Source: Apoderus coryli
Lineage: Eukaryota > Arthropoda > Insecta > Coleoptera > Attelabidae
Direction: 5' to 3'
Assembly (NCBI GenBank): GCA_911728435.2
Contig: OU452211.1
Location: 9,964,428 to 10,028,427 of the forward strand
DNA length: 64,000 nucleotides
Position 1 is the first letter of the stretch; each line of letters opens with the position of its first letter. A program made the position numbers and the translations under genes. The notes below the pieces were generated by a model. That model had not been told where the DNA came from. It made no database searches and saw only the letters and a list, made by a program, of their open reading frames with translations. Shown here piece by piece: positions 15,401-24,331 of this stretch.

Positions 15401-18400
15401 ACTAGTTTCTGTTCTCAAGATATTGGCATGACAAAAATATAACACAAACTGTCAGACCATTTATAAATAAAAGCAACTCCAGTGAACCTAAATTAGAACC
15501 CTGAGAAACACCCGAAGAAGTCGTATAAAAAGACAGTTTTTATACATCATACAAACTAGTTTCTGTTCTCAAGATATTGGCATAACAAAAATATGACGCA
15601 AACTGTCAGCCATCATCCCACACCTCAGAATTCTCTTGTGAAAAAAAAAGTTGGTAACGGTGATCTATCACGAATAAAACCATGTGATTAACAGAGATTT
15701 GGACCTGGAAATAAATACGCAGCATACCAACAAAACATGAGCAGCAGTTTAAACGAGTAGTCAAGATTTTTTTAGGTCAATTGATAACGCATAATTCTTC
15801 AAAGGACGAATCTGCTACGAAAAATACGAAATCTTTTCTATCGTCCGATGGTTTTCTGGGGCAGTCACAGAGTCCACCAAGTTGATATCGGATATCGAGA
15901 TAACAAATTTCCCGATTAAAGGCCTTCATTTTAGCAATTAAATATCTATGAACGATACGAAAAGAGCTAAGATTCGTCAGCCAAATCTACAACATAAAAA
16001 TGATTTTGAAACTTTCATCATAAAAGGAGTACATCAATTTCTAGCTCAATAGTTCTTCGGAATTACTTCTTTTACCTCTAATTATATTATGCTATTATAG
16101 AGGCTAAATTTGAAAGATTCAAAACAGTTTTGGAGGAAAATCGAAGATCAAATGATTTAAAAACTTCGCTATGTGTTCAAAATTCTCCGGCTTTTCCAGA
16201 ATTGTTTCATAGGATTCCCAGGCTCAATTAATGGAAGTTAAAAGCTGAACCAGTTGTTGGCAACAGCAATAATTCATAATAATTACAAGAAGTGTCAGCA
16301 AACCAACACAATTCAAAATTACAGAAAATCTGCAGGTAAAACAATAATGGTTTTTAGTTTGATATGAGTAAAGGAAAGCCCAAACAATCCAAAGTATATA
16401 TAAGAACAGAGGAATAATCTCTAACAAAATTTATAGAAGCTTCAATTAAATGACAAAACTACAGCATAAATTGCACATGCTGGATTGGATTTATTGACGT
16501 TAGGGAAGAATTTTCGGAAACTCGAACCATAAAAGGGTTAAACGGGGTATCAATATTAATAACACGTGAAGTAAACCTTTCTTCCAAGTTTAAGAGAGAA
16601 ATAATATCTAACGACATTGATAGGAGCTCCTTTTAAATGCTACAGCACAGATAGCTGCTCTCAGGAAATGTTGAAAAAAGTTGGCTTTATTGATGCTGGT
16701 GTTAGAAATAAATTCTTGAAGATTCGAACGCTAAACGGACCAAGCGAAGCGCGAATAGTTTAAGTAAACCTTTCTCTCAAACAGTAGCGCAAAAAATTAT
16801 GGAAAATATATGTAACGAGGAAAAAGTTTGACCAGAATCCCAATCAAAAATAACAAAAAGAGCCCACATGCAGTTGATATCGGATATCAAGACAAATCTC
16901 TTAAGAACAACCCTTAGTTTGAACAATGAAATCTATGAGTGATACGAAAAGAAAATGAGATTTGAAGATTTTTTTTGAAGCAGACAGATCTAGAAAAATC
17001 ATATAATTTGAAGAGCTTTCATTATAAAAGAGTACATCAATTTCTTGGTCTGTTAAGTCTTCTTCTGCATATGTACCCAATTATAATATTTATGAGAAGT
17101 GCGTGCCCAGAAACTGAGTCTGGATGATAGTTAACAGATTCTGAACATTTTTAAGATCATCAACAACAACAAACTGATATTGTCACACCCGGTATATTGT
17201 AATAAAAATATGACATCCGGTCGAACTAGGTATTTTTCGCTGATTAATAATTTATAAAAGTTCATGACGCTAACATCGGGATTGTATCTACGAAATAGAC
17301 AAAATTGCTGATTCACATTTTCTTCCTCATCATTCACAGTTCGTCCCCAACGACTCACATTACTTTGCGTAGTACGAGAGCGCTCAAACTCTAAATTACT
17401 CGTAATACGATTGATCGGCTTCTCAAATTCTCTTCAAACTTTACTACACAGAAGTGCAAATTAAAATCTCCTGTAACTTCCTGTTACACCAATATTTATA
17501 ACTTTACTTTTTTTTTCACTCATTTGAATATCGACCAATGAAATTGTCTATTCCTAGCGTCGTACCGCTTGTGTAGAAAAATGTCAGTCAGCAATTTTGT
17601 CTATTTCGTAGATACAATACCGATGTTAGAGTCATGAACTTTTATAATCTTTAATGAACTTATATAAATTATTAATCAGCGAAAAATACCTAGTTCGACC
17701 GGATGCAATATTTTTATTACAATATACCGGGTGTGACAATATAATCAGCACAGGAATATGCCGAAGAGATCAGATTTACTTCTTTCGAAAGCCTTGAAAA
17801 TGCATTATGGGTAAAAAAAATAATCAAAACAATAAAGATCCTTCTTAATTTCAATGCCCAATATAGAGTTTGGGGAATGTTTGGTTCTTTAATTTGCTTC
17901 TTAAAGTTTTGGCTGTGATTTAATGGTAATTCAGCAAACCATCGCAAAAGCTTCAAATATGAGGAAAGACAATATAAAAATTAAGACATTTACAGAGGCT
18001 CTAAACAACAAAGTTACAGCGTAAAAATATCATGTTGTAATCATGATATTTTGAAGCAAATTGGGTTTTTTATGACGTTGGATACAGAAAATTCGAATGC
18101 TGAAGGAGTGACAGGAGGTGATAACATGTGAAGTAAGACAGTAGCTCACAAACCATACAAAGAAAATAATGTGGTACTTGGTTTCGAACTATGCGGAGCA
18201 TTCAATAGAGAGTTAATGGTAACGATCGCTATTAAAAAAGGTCCCCTGTACATTAATCTAAAGACAAACATAATCGGATAATGGCGCGCTTACCTAAGCT
18301 TCCCAAAAACTTTAAACACTATTCACCAATAACAACAACAATAATAATATGTTCACAATTAACCGTCATAAAGTTTCAAAAATTTCCCAAAAAAAAAACC

Positions 18401-18556
18401 ACAGGATGCTCAAAAATTATCTCAATCTACCTGATGCAAACTGGCTGGCAATACAATAAGCTGAGTAGGCTGCGATTGAGTTGGAGGCGTGGCGGGCGGC
18501 GAAGGCGTCGTTGGACTGTTACCGCCGCCAGTAGCGAAGCGTGTGACTGTTGCCAT
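3284..18556 (-). CDS. Rfx: Rfx transcription factor (RFX1/2/3 type), 11 coding exons
   Basis: Nuclear winged-helix transcription factor that binds X-box promoter motifs; in animals the RFX1/2/3 group drives ciliary genes (family knowledge). I joined GT-AG exons in phase: 18431-18556 (coding part), 14412-14580, 12181-12280, 7319-7553, 5979-6089, 5448-5629, 5078-5386, 4705-5009, 4418-4644, 3492-3845, 3284-3433. The reading frame stays open for about 755 residues. The RFX DNA-binding domain is about residues 248-322, with [16 protein letters not shown] and [12 protein letters not shown] across an intron. The extended dimerisation region (about 411-700) includes [16 protein letters not shown] and [19 protein letters not shown]. 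The N-terminal part is Q/T/A-rich with an [13 protein letters not shown] segment like vertebrate RFX. The start is the first ATG in the earliest exon I can support; a 3' splice site precedes that exon, so a 5' UTR exon, or more N-terminal coding sequence, probably lies further upstream. No broken exon was seen. Confidence 0.93.
3492..3845 (-). CDS. Rfx: Rfx coding exon 10, dimerisation region
   Basis: Acceptor AATTTCAG and donor GTAAGTTT. It encodes [55 protein letters not shown] and [20 protein letters not shown], ending [15 protein letters not shown]. In phase 0 at both ends. Confidence 0.95.
4003..4390. other. GC-richer insertion in the last-but-one-but-one Rfx intron
   Basis: This intron segment is clearly richer in G+C than its surroundings and is open in several frames on both strands, with Arg/Pro-rich translations and no conserved motif. 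The composition recalls the 5' region of the R1-like element at 8.2-8.5 kb. A fragment of a retrotransposon 5' UTR is one explanation. Confidence 0.3.
4418..4644 (-). CDS. Rfx: Rfx coding exon 9, dimerisation region
   Basis: Acceptor ATCGTAG and donor GTAAGGAT. It encodes [40 protein letters not shown] and [15 protein letters not shown], all strongly RFX-like. Confidence 0.94.
4705..5009 (-). CDS. Rfx: Rfx coding exon 8, dimerisation region
   Basis: The acceptor TTATAG was chosen because it gives [15 protein letters not shown], which matches the family. An AG about 26 bases upstream would put a stop in frame. The exon encodes [12 protein letters not shown], an acidic insertion, [15 protein letters not shown] and [20 protein letters not shown]. 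The donor is GTGAGTAG. Confidence 0.92.
5078..5386 (-). CDS. Rfx: Rfx coding exon 7, DNA-binding domain (end) and linker
   Basis: Acceptor GCATATGCTAG and donor GTAAGTGA. It starts [17 protein letters not shown], the DNA-contacting wing. A Ser/Asn-rich linker follows, ending [18 protein letters not shown], where the conserved extended dimerisation region begins. Confidence 0.94.
5448..5629 (-). CDS. Rfx: Rfx coding exon 6, DNA-binding domain (part 1)
   Basis: Acceptor ATTTTAAG and donor GTATGCAA. It encodes most of the RFX winged helix: [38 protein letters not shown] and [10 protein letters not shown]. This is the most diagnostic exon of the gene. The last Arg codon is split over the intron. 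Confidence 0.96.
5979..6089 (-). CDS. Rfx: Rfx coding exon 5
   Basis: Acceptor TATATAG and donor GTAAGTCA. It encodes [20 protein letters not shown] and then [21 protein letters not shown] runs directly into [10 protein letters not shown] of the next exon, as in other RFX proteins where S-P-A-T precedes the DNA-binding domain. Confidence 0.88.
6470..6990. repeat. Degenerate ~210-245-bp tandem repeat in an Rfx intron
   Basis: Three decayed units begin near 6475, 6718 and 6927 with a shared GAAGC-GGAGAATCAGC-type stretch. In the first two this is followed by AG-CAATTCTT-ACTGG and a TTTATT-AAAA run. The copies differ by many substitutions and indels, so this is an old array. Confidence 0.5.
7319..7553 (-). 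CDS. Rfx: Rfx coding exon 4
   Basis: Acceptor ATTTTTAG and donor GTAAGTTT. It encodes [20 protein letters not shown], then an Ala/Thr/Gln-rich stretch ending [20 protein letters not shown] and PSGAAA. It joins exon 5 in phase 0. Confidence 0.88.
7773..8022. repeat. Fold-back repeat with hammerhead-like cores on both strands
   Basis: Two arms (about 7773-7884 and 7911-8022) are inverted copies of each other around a 26-base centre. On the plus strand the right arm has CTGATGA at 7930-7936 and GAAAC at 7951-7955. On the minus strand the left arm has CTGAGAA, then GAGACC, GAAAC and CGGTC. The minus copy keeps the ACCGGUC cleavage end but has one core change; the plus copy keeps the core but has CUC. 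Probably a non-autonomous hammerhead-bearing retroelement relic. Confidence 0.6.
8475..10204 (+). pseudogene. R1-clade-like non-LTR retrotransposon ORF1 (gag), broken
   Basis: ORF1 of a LINE, an RNA-binding gag-like protein of the retrotransposition complex. Open stretches at 8475-8675 and 8697-9140 share a frame but are separated by TGA TAG. Two frameshifts then lead to 9151-9507 and 9494-10204. The last part has a coiled-coil-like [20 protein letters not shown] and the typical [20 protein letters not shown] and [14 protein letters not shown] motifs of R1-type ORF1. It stops just before the CCHC zinc knuckles, and no ORF2 follows. A GC-richer 8206-8474 segment may be the 5' UTR. It lies in an Rfx intron, antisense to the gene. 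Confidence 0.75.
10225..10745 (+). pseudogene. hAT/ZBED-type transposase-derived gene remnant
   Basis: With frame changes this reads MLHLTC...[20 protein letters not shown], then [20 protein letters not shown] and [17 protein letters not shown]. These blocks occur in this order in insect BED-finger/hAT-like proteins. The hAT dimerisation C-terminus is absent. It abuts the LINE ORF1 relic at 10204. The 10745-10970 tail has another decayed open stretch that I cannot name. Confidence 0.55.
10970..12180. other. AT-rich intron sequence, no gene seen
   Basis: Rfx intron DNA, strongly A/T-rich. Near 12058-12095 there is CTGAAGA followed by GAAAC without a convincing stem II or cleavage site, so I do not call a ribozyme there. 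Confidence 0.5.
12181..12280 (-). CDS. Rfx: Rfx coding exon 3
   Basis: Acceptor TTTTTGTTAG and donor GTAAGTAC. It encodes [20 protein letters not shown] and then [12 protein letters not shown]. The QYVE...MY pattern resembles the N-terminal activation region of vertebrate RFX1-3. It ends AT, which the next exon completes to Met. Confidence 0.88.
12560..12603 (-). ncRNA. Hammerhead ribozyme-like motif
   Basis: Minus strand: UAC, CUGAAGA (fits CUGANGA), a stem II of GCAAA/UUUGC with loop AUG, GAAA, then the palindromic CGUACGU giving a GUA cleavage triplet and a GUA that pairs with the 5' UAC. All core elements are present and stem I is at least 3 bp. A related but broken copy (CCTGAAGATGGTAAAATG) is at 13475-13492. 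Confidence 0.5.
12680..12940 (+). repeat. LINE 3' end with (TTA)n tail, copy 1
   Basis: About 250 bases closely match 44440-44690: CATTTCCTTCATCG, GTTTACTAAA, TTTAGCATGCTCGGTAAAGC, GCTGACCTTCG, AGCTTAAAATA and a TTATTATT tail. A 3' UTR plus simple tail, without coding sequence, is typical of 5'-truncated LINE copies. Confidence 0.6.
13496..13574. repeat. Perfect 35-bp-arm palindrome
   Basis: Bases 13496-13530 are the exact inverse complement of 13540-13574, with the 9-base centre CTACGTACG. The same ACTACGTACG string ends the hammerhead-like unit at 12561-12570, so the two loci are related. Confidence 0.85.
14412..14580 (-). CDS. Rfx: Rfx coding exon 2
   Basis: Acceptor TTTTTTACAG and donor GTAAGATT on the minus strand. 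It translates as [20 protein letters not shown] and continues acidic/Ser-rich to HFITVT. It ends with one spare base that completes a Val codon with the next exon. Confidence 0.85.
14950..15262 (+). pseudogene. LINE ORF2 C-terminal fragment
   Basis: Encodes [20 protein letters not shown] and [15 protein letters not shown], the Cys/His motif at the end of R1/Jockey-type ORF2 proteins. After a frameshift it reads [20 protein letters not shown] and a stop. The upstream RT is missing. It lies in an Rfx intron, antisense to the gene. Confidence 0.6.
15298..15608 (-). repeat. Tandemly duplicated reverse-transcriptase fragment
   Basis: A 155-base unit occurs twice head to tail (15298-15452 and 15453-15608) with only a few differences. 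Its minus strand reads [10 protein letters not shown] followed by LLLFINGL, the RT motif normally found as SGVPQGSNLGPLLFLLFIND. A LINE scrap was therefore duplicated in tandem after insertion. Confidence 0.7.
15840..18250. repeat. Degenerate ~180-bp tandem array in Rfx intron
   Basis: Recurring blocks show old tandem duplication. One is TACAGC...TTGG-TTTATTGACG near 16455, 16637 and 18006. Another is GTTGATATCGGATATC near 15880 and 16872. A third is GTGAAGTAA-ACCTTTC near 16565, with variants near 16762 and 18128. The spacing is about 180 bases between adjacent units. The MITE at 17177-17742 interrupts it. Confidence 0.5.
17177..17742. mobile_element. MITE-like element with long terminal inverted repeats
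   Basis: The ends read ATATTGTCACACCCGG and its inverse complement. The inverted similarity extends about 140 bases inward (17181-17320 against 17583-17740), covering CGGTCGAACTAGGTATTTTT. The ~265-base centre has no transposase. One arm carries a small indel. Confidence 0.75.
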
Positions 18557-18619
18557 GACTCTAAAAGGTACGGTATCCAAGGCTACTTGTCCGGTTGTGC
18601 TCCAATCAGATGCTGGATG
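18431..18619 (-). CDS. Rfx: Rfx exon with putative start codon
   Basis: Acceptor ATTCACAG precedes base 18619 and donor GTAGATTG follows base 18431. The frame is open across the whole exon (63 codons). The likely initiator ATG is at 18556-18554, followed by [14 protein letters not shown], a Pro/Thr-rich stretch and [11 protein letters not shown]. The exon ends in phase 0 and joins [10 protein letters not shown] of the next exon. Because an acceptor precedes it, the codons before the ATG may be 5' UTR or part of a longer protein. Confidence 0.82.
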
Positions 18620-18887
18620 CTGTGAATCAAATCAAATTTTATGAGAAGATGTTTTGGAGACGAAAAGAAGTTATAAAAATATATTTTAAATGCTTGTCTA
18701 TTGTTGTATCAATATTAATACTAGTTGACAATAAGTGAAAAGGGATTTAGTATGAAATAGTTTTATTTGTCCATATAAATATCCTTAGTATCCAATCGTA
18801 TTTATTTATTAATTTTAGTTCATTGCTAACGATTGAAAAATTATTAAGATGGGTCGTTTTAAGAAGCATAGCACATAGAAATAATTC

Positions 18888-18950
18888 CAAGTTGGTGTGC
18901 CTCAAGGATCACACTTGAGACCTCCATTGTTTCATTTATTTGTGACCCCG
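18888..18950 (+). pseudogene. RT motif fragment of a LINE
   Basis: The plus strand reads QVGVPQGSHLRPPLFHLFV, the reverse-transcriptase motif usually VPQGS.LGP.LF..F. Nothing else of the element remains on either side. It lies just upstream of the first Rfx coding exon, in antisense. Confidence 0.55.
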
Positions 18951-19337
18951 TTATCATCATCAGCATTCATTCGCTAACGAGTATGAACTACTCCAACTCA
19001 GGGATTTCTGACACCAACACAAAGTACAAAAGGAATTTCTGTATGTAAATATAATAAAGGAGAAATATTTTATGTCATAGCGGAAAAAATTACACTTTAG
19101 TCTAATTTTGTTTAACCAGATTGAGACATGGTTCGGCAGATACTGACGATACATTTCGCTCTTCTTATGATTGCGATAGAGTACCATCTACAACATCGAC
19201 CATCTATTTCAAATTCGATTTGAAAGGTACCTATACGTTGATTATCTATCAAGAACATAGCTTATTAAAATTCATCAAATAAACGAGCTATGACAGAAAG
19301 AACTTTGTAAACATTTCATAGCCCATCTGGTATAATT

Positions 19338-21005
19338 GTGTATGTAATCCCTATTATACTGCCAGACCTTAATAGGTTTTGGTCATATGTAAATAACTTG
19401 AAGAACAGCTCTAGCATTCCCAGTCAGATGATCTATAAAAATCATGACGTTAGTGAGCCCCAAGAGATTATTGACTCATTCGCTGACATTTTCCAATCGT
19501 CGTTTTCAGTTTCATCTTCGCTTGGTGCGGACGATGAGGAAATATTTTCGAATGTACAGCCATTGGATGTTTTTGACGTGACAGAGATCGACGATATCAA
19601 GGCACTAAAGAAAATGAAACCTAAAAGTAGTTGTGGACCCGATAGCATTCCGACATTTTTCATCAAAGATTGTGCTTTTATCCTGGCGAAGCCATTATCA
19701 GTTTTATTTAATCTAAGTCTCAAATCTTCAATTTTTCCTGAAATATCGAAAACCTCGACACTCTGCCCGGTCTTTAAAAAAGGCAAACATAGAAAACTAT
19801 CGTCCTATCGCTTTAACTTCGAACTTTGGAAAGTGCTTTGAAATAATACTTCACGAGAAAATTCTTCTGCATGTGACACGACAAATCACTGATAAACAGC
19901 AGCTTCCTGGTCTCGTTCAGATTACGCAGTTCCTTTCCCATCATATAGATAGAGGCACTCAGGTTGATGTCGTTTATCAAGACTTTCCAAAGGCTTTTGA
20001 TCACTTGGATCACGGTATTTTATTAAGGAAATTGTCACACTTTGGTTTAACGGAATCATTTATCCAATTTTTTAAATCATGTTTACTTGGTCGTAAGCAG
20101 TACATTCAATTCAATGGGTTTTAGACATCATTGATTAAAGTTACTTCTGGTGTCCCTCAAGGATCGGTTTTGGGGCCATTGCTTTTCAATCTTTTTGTTA
20201 ACGATATTGTTTCTACCCTGAACTGTAAATGCCTGTTGTATGCTGATGACATGAAATTGTATTTAAATGTTACATCAGTATCTGATTGTCTTGTTTTGCA
20301 GCAGGATTTAATGAGTCTAAGGTCGTGGTGTGAAAATAATAATCTACACCTTAATATTGATAAATGCATTGTCATGTGATTCTCAAAAAAAAAACCTTCC
20401 GATCTTATATGATTATGAACTGAACTCTTCTATACTAAAGCGGATCTGGGAGTGTGGTTTGACTCGAACCTTTCTTTTAATGTTCGTTATGATTACATAG
20501 TGTCTAATTCTTTGAAGGCCTTAGGATTTGTTATACGTAACACAAAGTCCTTCTCAAACATAAAAACTGCTATAACTCTTTTGTGCGAAGTCGCTTGGAG
20601 TATTCCTCTGTTGTGTGGAACCCAAAGTATTCGGTTCATGCTGATAATATAGAGAAGGTTCAGCGAAAATCCAAGAATTGGATTTCCCCACGACGTTTTA
20701 TTAAATAGGCATCATGCTTTACCTCTTTCCAAGCGCCGTGATTACTTTTCTTTTATATTCATTTACAAATTAATTCATAATAAATTAGATTGCTCTGAAC
20801 TACTTAGTGATTTGAATTTTCGCATTCCGAACTTATCAACGCGTGTGCCTCATGATCTGTTGTATTTGCCAATGGCTCGAACTATAATGTTCTATTGAAC
20901 AACTGTCTGTTTTTGACTTCCTTTGAAGACATCGAATTGTTTAAGTGGCTGGAATTTAAAATATCTAAAAGTCATTCATTTTGTCAATAAAATCTTCAAT
21001 GACCC
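19338..21005 (+). pseudogene. Jockey-like LINE ORF2 (reverse transcriptase), broken
   Basis: RT region of a non-LTR retrotransposon, in pieces. The pieces are RFWSYVNNLK, IDDIKALKKMKPKSSCGPDS and LCPVFKKGK, then a frameshift to YRPIALTSNFGKCFE and VDVVYQDFPKAFDHLDHGIL. A TAG at 20122-20124 follows, then SGVPQGSVLGPLLFNLFVND and the catalytic LLYADD at about 20236-20253. Later parts give DLGVWFDSNLSFN and the C-terminal DCSELLSDLNFRIP. The endonuclease domain is absent (5'-truncated). The 3' UTR probably runs to about 21260. Confidence 0.8.
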
Positions 21006-21259
21006 AGATGGTAATAATTTAAAGTCGACGAACCAATTTAAGGCTACTGAGGTACTGTGACTAACTAAGTAGTTGAGAAGCATATTTAACCTTCATTTTT
21101 TGAAAACTGTTGAGTTAAATGTGCTCATCTGTTAATTTAGGGCATAACCTGTAGTCTTTTGATTTATCGTACTGGTACATGGTTTCAATATAATTTTGTT
21201 TGTTTTTCCTTCCTGTAAATGACAAATGTATGAAAATAAATTATTTCTAGTGGATTTTA

Positions 21260-22830
21260 ATAAATATGACACATCAAATAAATAAACAAGATTCCTATCA
21301 TCAACGAAAAAACAAGGATTATCTTCTGTTAAGATATTTTTTTACAAGTTTTTCAAAGTTCGGTCTAAAACTATAGCTAAAACGTTGATGCCAATGTCGG
21401 TTAGTGTTCTCACACTTTTGAATAAATTATCTTTTGCTTCGTCAGAAGATGCTGTTGATTTATAAAAAAAAACACGCCACGGATTGTTTCCAGTTACAAG
21501 TTAAACCTCTAACGATGACCACTAAAGTGTTTTCACGTTTTTCGGCAACTAACCCTTCTATATGTTCTGTTCTGTGTTAATAACAATACGTTGAATTGAA
21601 ATATTTTTTTTTATCAAATTTTATAATATATACTGTTAATAATAATTTTTCTAACAGAGCCGTTAAAGCTTCGGGTAATTCTTGATCTTTCGTTTTGATT
21701 TAGGATCGTAAGTATGTAACTAATCGATTTGATTTATTTAGGGGGTGTTTAACGCATTGCCAGCCAAGGCAAGAAAGCAAAAAAAAAATAATTTTCACCT
21801 ACTGAAAATACATAAACTAAAAGAAAAAAACATTAAATCAAAACTAGTTTTTTATACGATAACTTTCTTATAATATGCCCGCTATTATCAAACCTGTCAT
21901 GGTCACCAGTACCAGAGAACAACAGAGAATATGAACTCCCACCACTTTCTATTGTCCTGTGCGAGGCAGGTGGTAGCCATTTTTTAATATACTCGACAGA
22001 TCCGTATTTACGTTTTATTGAAATTACAGGATAGGTAACGAACAGGGGAGTTATAGAATTATTTTATAATAGAATTACATCTTTATTAATTATAAAAACA
22101 AACAAATACTTTTTTACTTTTATTCATGTTTCCATATAATCATTTTATTTTTATTTATATTTTTAAAATTTCTATTGATTAATTTTAATGTATAAAAGAA
22201 CCTTAACCTAAAATATAATTTGGTAACTTTTTTTTTTGGGAAATTACATTTTGGTTTAAATTAATAAAATTATGAATAATATTTAACTTAATTAAACAAT
22301 TTTCAAAATTATTTTGAAATATATTTTCTAATTTGGAAATGTATTGTTCAGCTCTAAAGAAAAAAAAAGTGTAATTGATTACGGGCAAATATAAATTTAT
22401 TAATTTTAGATAGAGTAAAATAAAATTGTTCTAATTTATACAATAGGTCTACCGATTTTCAATTCCTTAAGTATAATTGAGAATGCATTATATTTTACCT
22501 GTTTACGGCCTTCAGACAAAACAACGCAAGCACACATGTTGGGAATTTCCCATTATATACCTATTATTACCTGCTAATATCTATAATAGTTAAAATATGT
22601 AATTCAAATTTAATAAACACTGTCAGAATTTAATAGAATTTTTGCACTCATCTAGTAAAATTTTTAAGCTCTCTTTTTAGAATGCTTCAGATGTATTGGA
22701 CTTTTATGGGCAAATAGACTGAACCAAGTTATAATAGATAAGGGCCACTGTGCTGCGAAATTAAGCGAAGTTATTCATGTTTTTTACAAAAATTTTTTTT
22801 TATGCAAGTAAGCTCAATCTTTTAAACAGT
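21260..22830. other. AT-rich intergenic DNA, no gene seen
   Basis: Long A/T runs, no coding motif on either strand, no clear inverted ends. Confidence 0.5.
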
Positions 22831-22835
22831 TTGTT

Positions 22836-22985
22836 TTTCTTTGGGGTTACGTGAAACACAAGGTTTATGCCAATGCTCCCCAGTCAATTGAAACACGCAA
22901 AGACAATATTCGTGCCGTTATTGATAAAATAGAACCGCAAATGTGTGAAAATGTGATCAAAAACTTCATCAAAAGAGTATGGTGA
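22836..22985 (+). pseudogene. Transposase C-terminal fragment (IS630-Tc1-mariner type)
   Basis: Fifty codons read FLWGYVKHKVYANAPQSIET, DNIRAVIDKIEPQMCENVI and KNFIKRVW then stop. This is the end of the insect transposases that start MEKYT; such a start is seen in this window at 39202. DDE residues are not included. Confidence 0.7.
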
Positions 22986-23543
22986 TTTTGTATTTCATTA
23001 TTAAAGGCAAACCTTTCTCTATCAAATGAAATGAATGAAAATACGTGTTATTCTTAGAAATCAAAATGAAACCTCTAATTGGCAAACCCTTTTGTATAGA
23101 TTAGAAACAAAAAATAAAGTCAAACCGTACACACACATTTTAATATCCTCAGAGATTAAATATTATAAACAATTTTTGCTTTTTCTCCGCATATCATGTG
23201 TATATGATATAAAATTGTTTAACAAACAATTTTAAAAAAACAAAGGAGTAACTAATCACGATAAAAAATGCACCAGTGGGTTTTGAGACATGTGCGAAGT
23301 TTAACAAAATTGCCTAAAAAAGGGACACCTTCGTCAGATCCTTCCAGAATTTTGCTTTCTCGAATATTTTTAGAATTACATTCACTGTAGCTGTAATATT
23401 TTTGTTCTTTTCTAAAATCCTGAAAAGTTATATATATTATTTTCTGAAGTAATCCATTTATCGAGGAGTGAATGATAATGTTGAATAAAACTGCGTCTAC
23501 TCCACAAAAAGATCTTTATATACACGTTACAATTCGTGCAGGC

Positions 23544-23583
23544 TGCCAGACATGTTTCGGACTATATGTCCATCATCAGTGGC
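23544..23583 (-). ncRNA. Hammerhead ribozyme in Penelope 3' region (left copy)
   Basis: Minus strand: GCCA, CUGAUGA, stem II GGAC/GUCC, GAAA, CAUGUC (GUC cleavage triplet), UGGC. GCCA and UGGC pair as stem I. Stem III is the very short palindromic ACAUGU, as in Penelope hammerheads thought to work as dimers. It is the same as the right copy at 30145-30183. Confidence 0.85.
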
Positions 23584-24331
23584 TAAGAACCTTGTACAAT
23601 GTCGTTACATGTAGGAATTATACTTCATATGGACTTAATATAGAAATTGAAGAGTTACGGGATTAAAACGTCTATACAATATCTGTAATATAATAGCTTA
23701 ATTAGGATGTGATGTAAAATATAGTATTTGTTGAAATCTCACCATTTTGTGGAAAAGTGTTTACATTAAAATTATATGACTTGACTTAAATTATTATTAC
23801 ATAATGTTGAACAATATTATTCGAAAAACATTTCTTTTCTTTTCTTTCCATTTAATTTTAATTTTCATTTTTGGAGAAAAATTTTTATTTTAAGAAATTT
23901 CCAACTACTGTGTTGTAGTGTGGATGACAAATCGGAAAGACAAGATGTCGAGTGGTAAATGTGAAGATAGTTGTGTATAATAGTATGGTTTCAGCCAAAG
24001 CTACACATTTGGTGTTTTAGGTAAGGTGAGGAATTCAAGTGAAGTGAGTTTATGTTGTTGTTTGGTGTATAATGAATTGAATGTGAATCATAGGTAAGTA
24101 GTTGTAGGAAAATATGTGTTATATGTACATTTCATTCTGTAATGTCTTCCATATGTTATGTAAGGATATATAATTTTAAAGTTCAATTTTAATGAAATGG
24201 GGTTGTGGGTTGATGGCTTTTGTTTGTGTCGAGGAAGAGGTGATGTGTCATGTCCTAACCTAAAATTTGTTATTTTGTTGATGTTGTTTGTAGGTTATGG
24301 GGTTTGTTTATGGAAAGGCAGAGATGGATAG

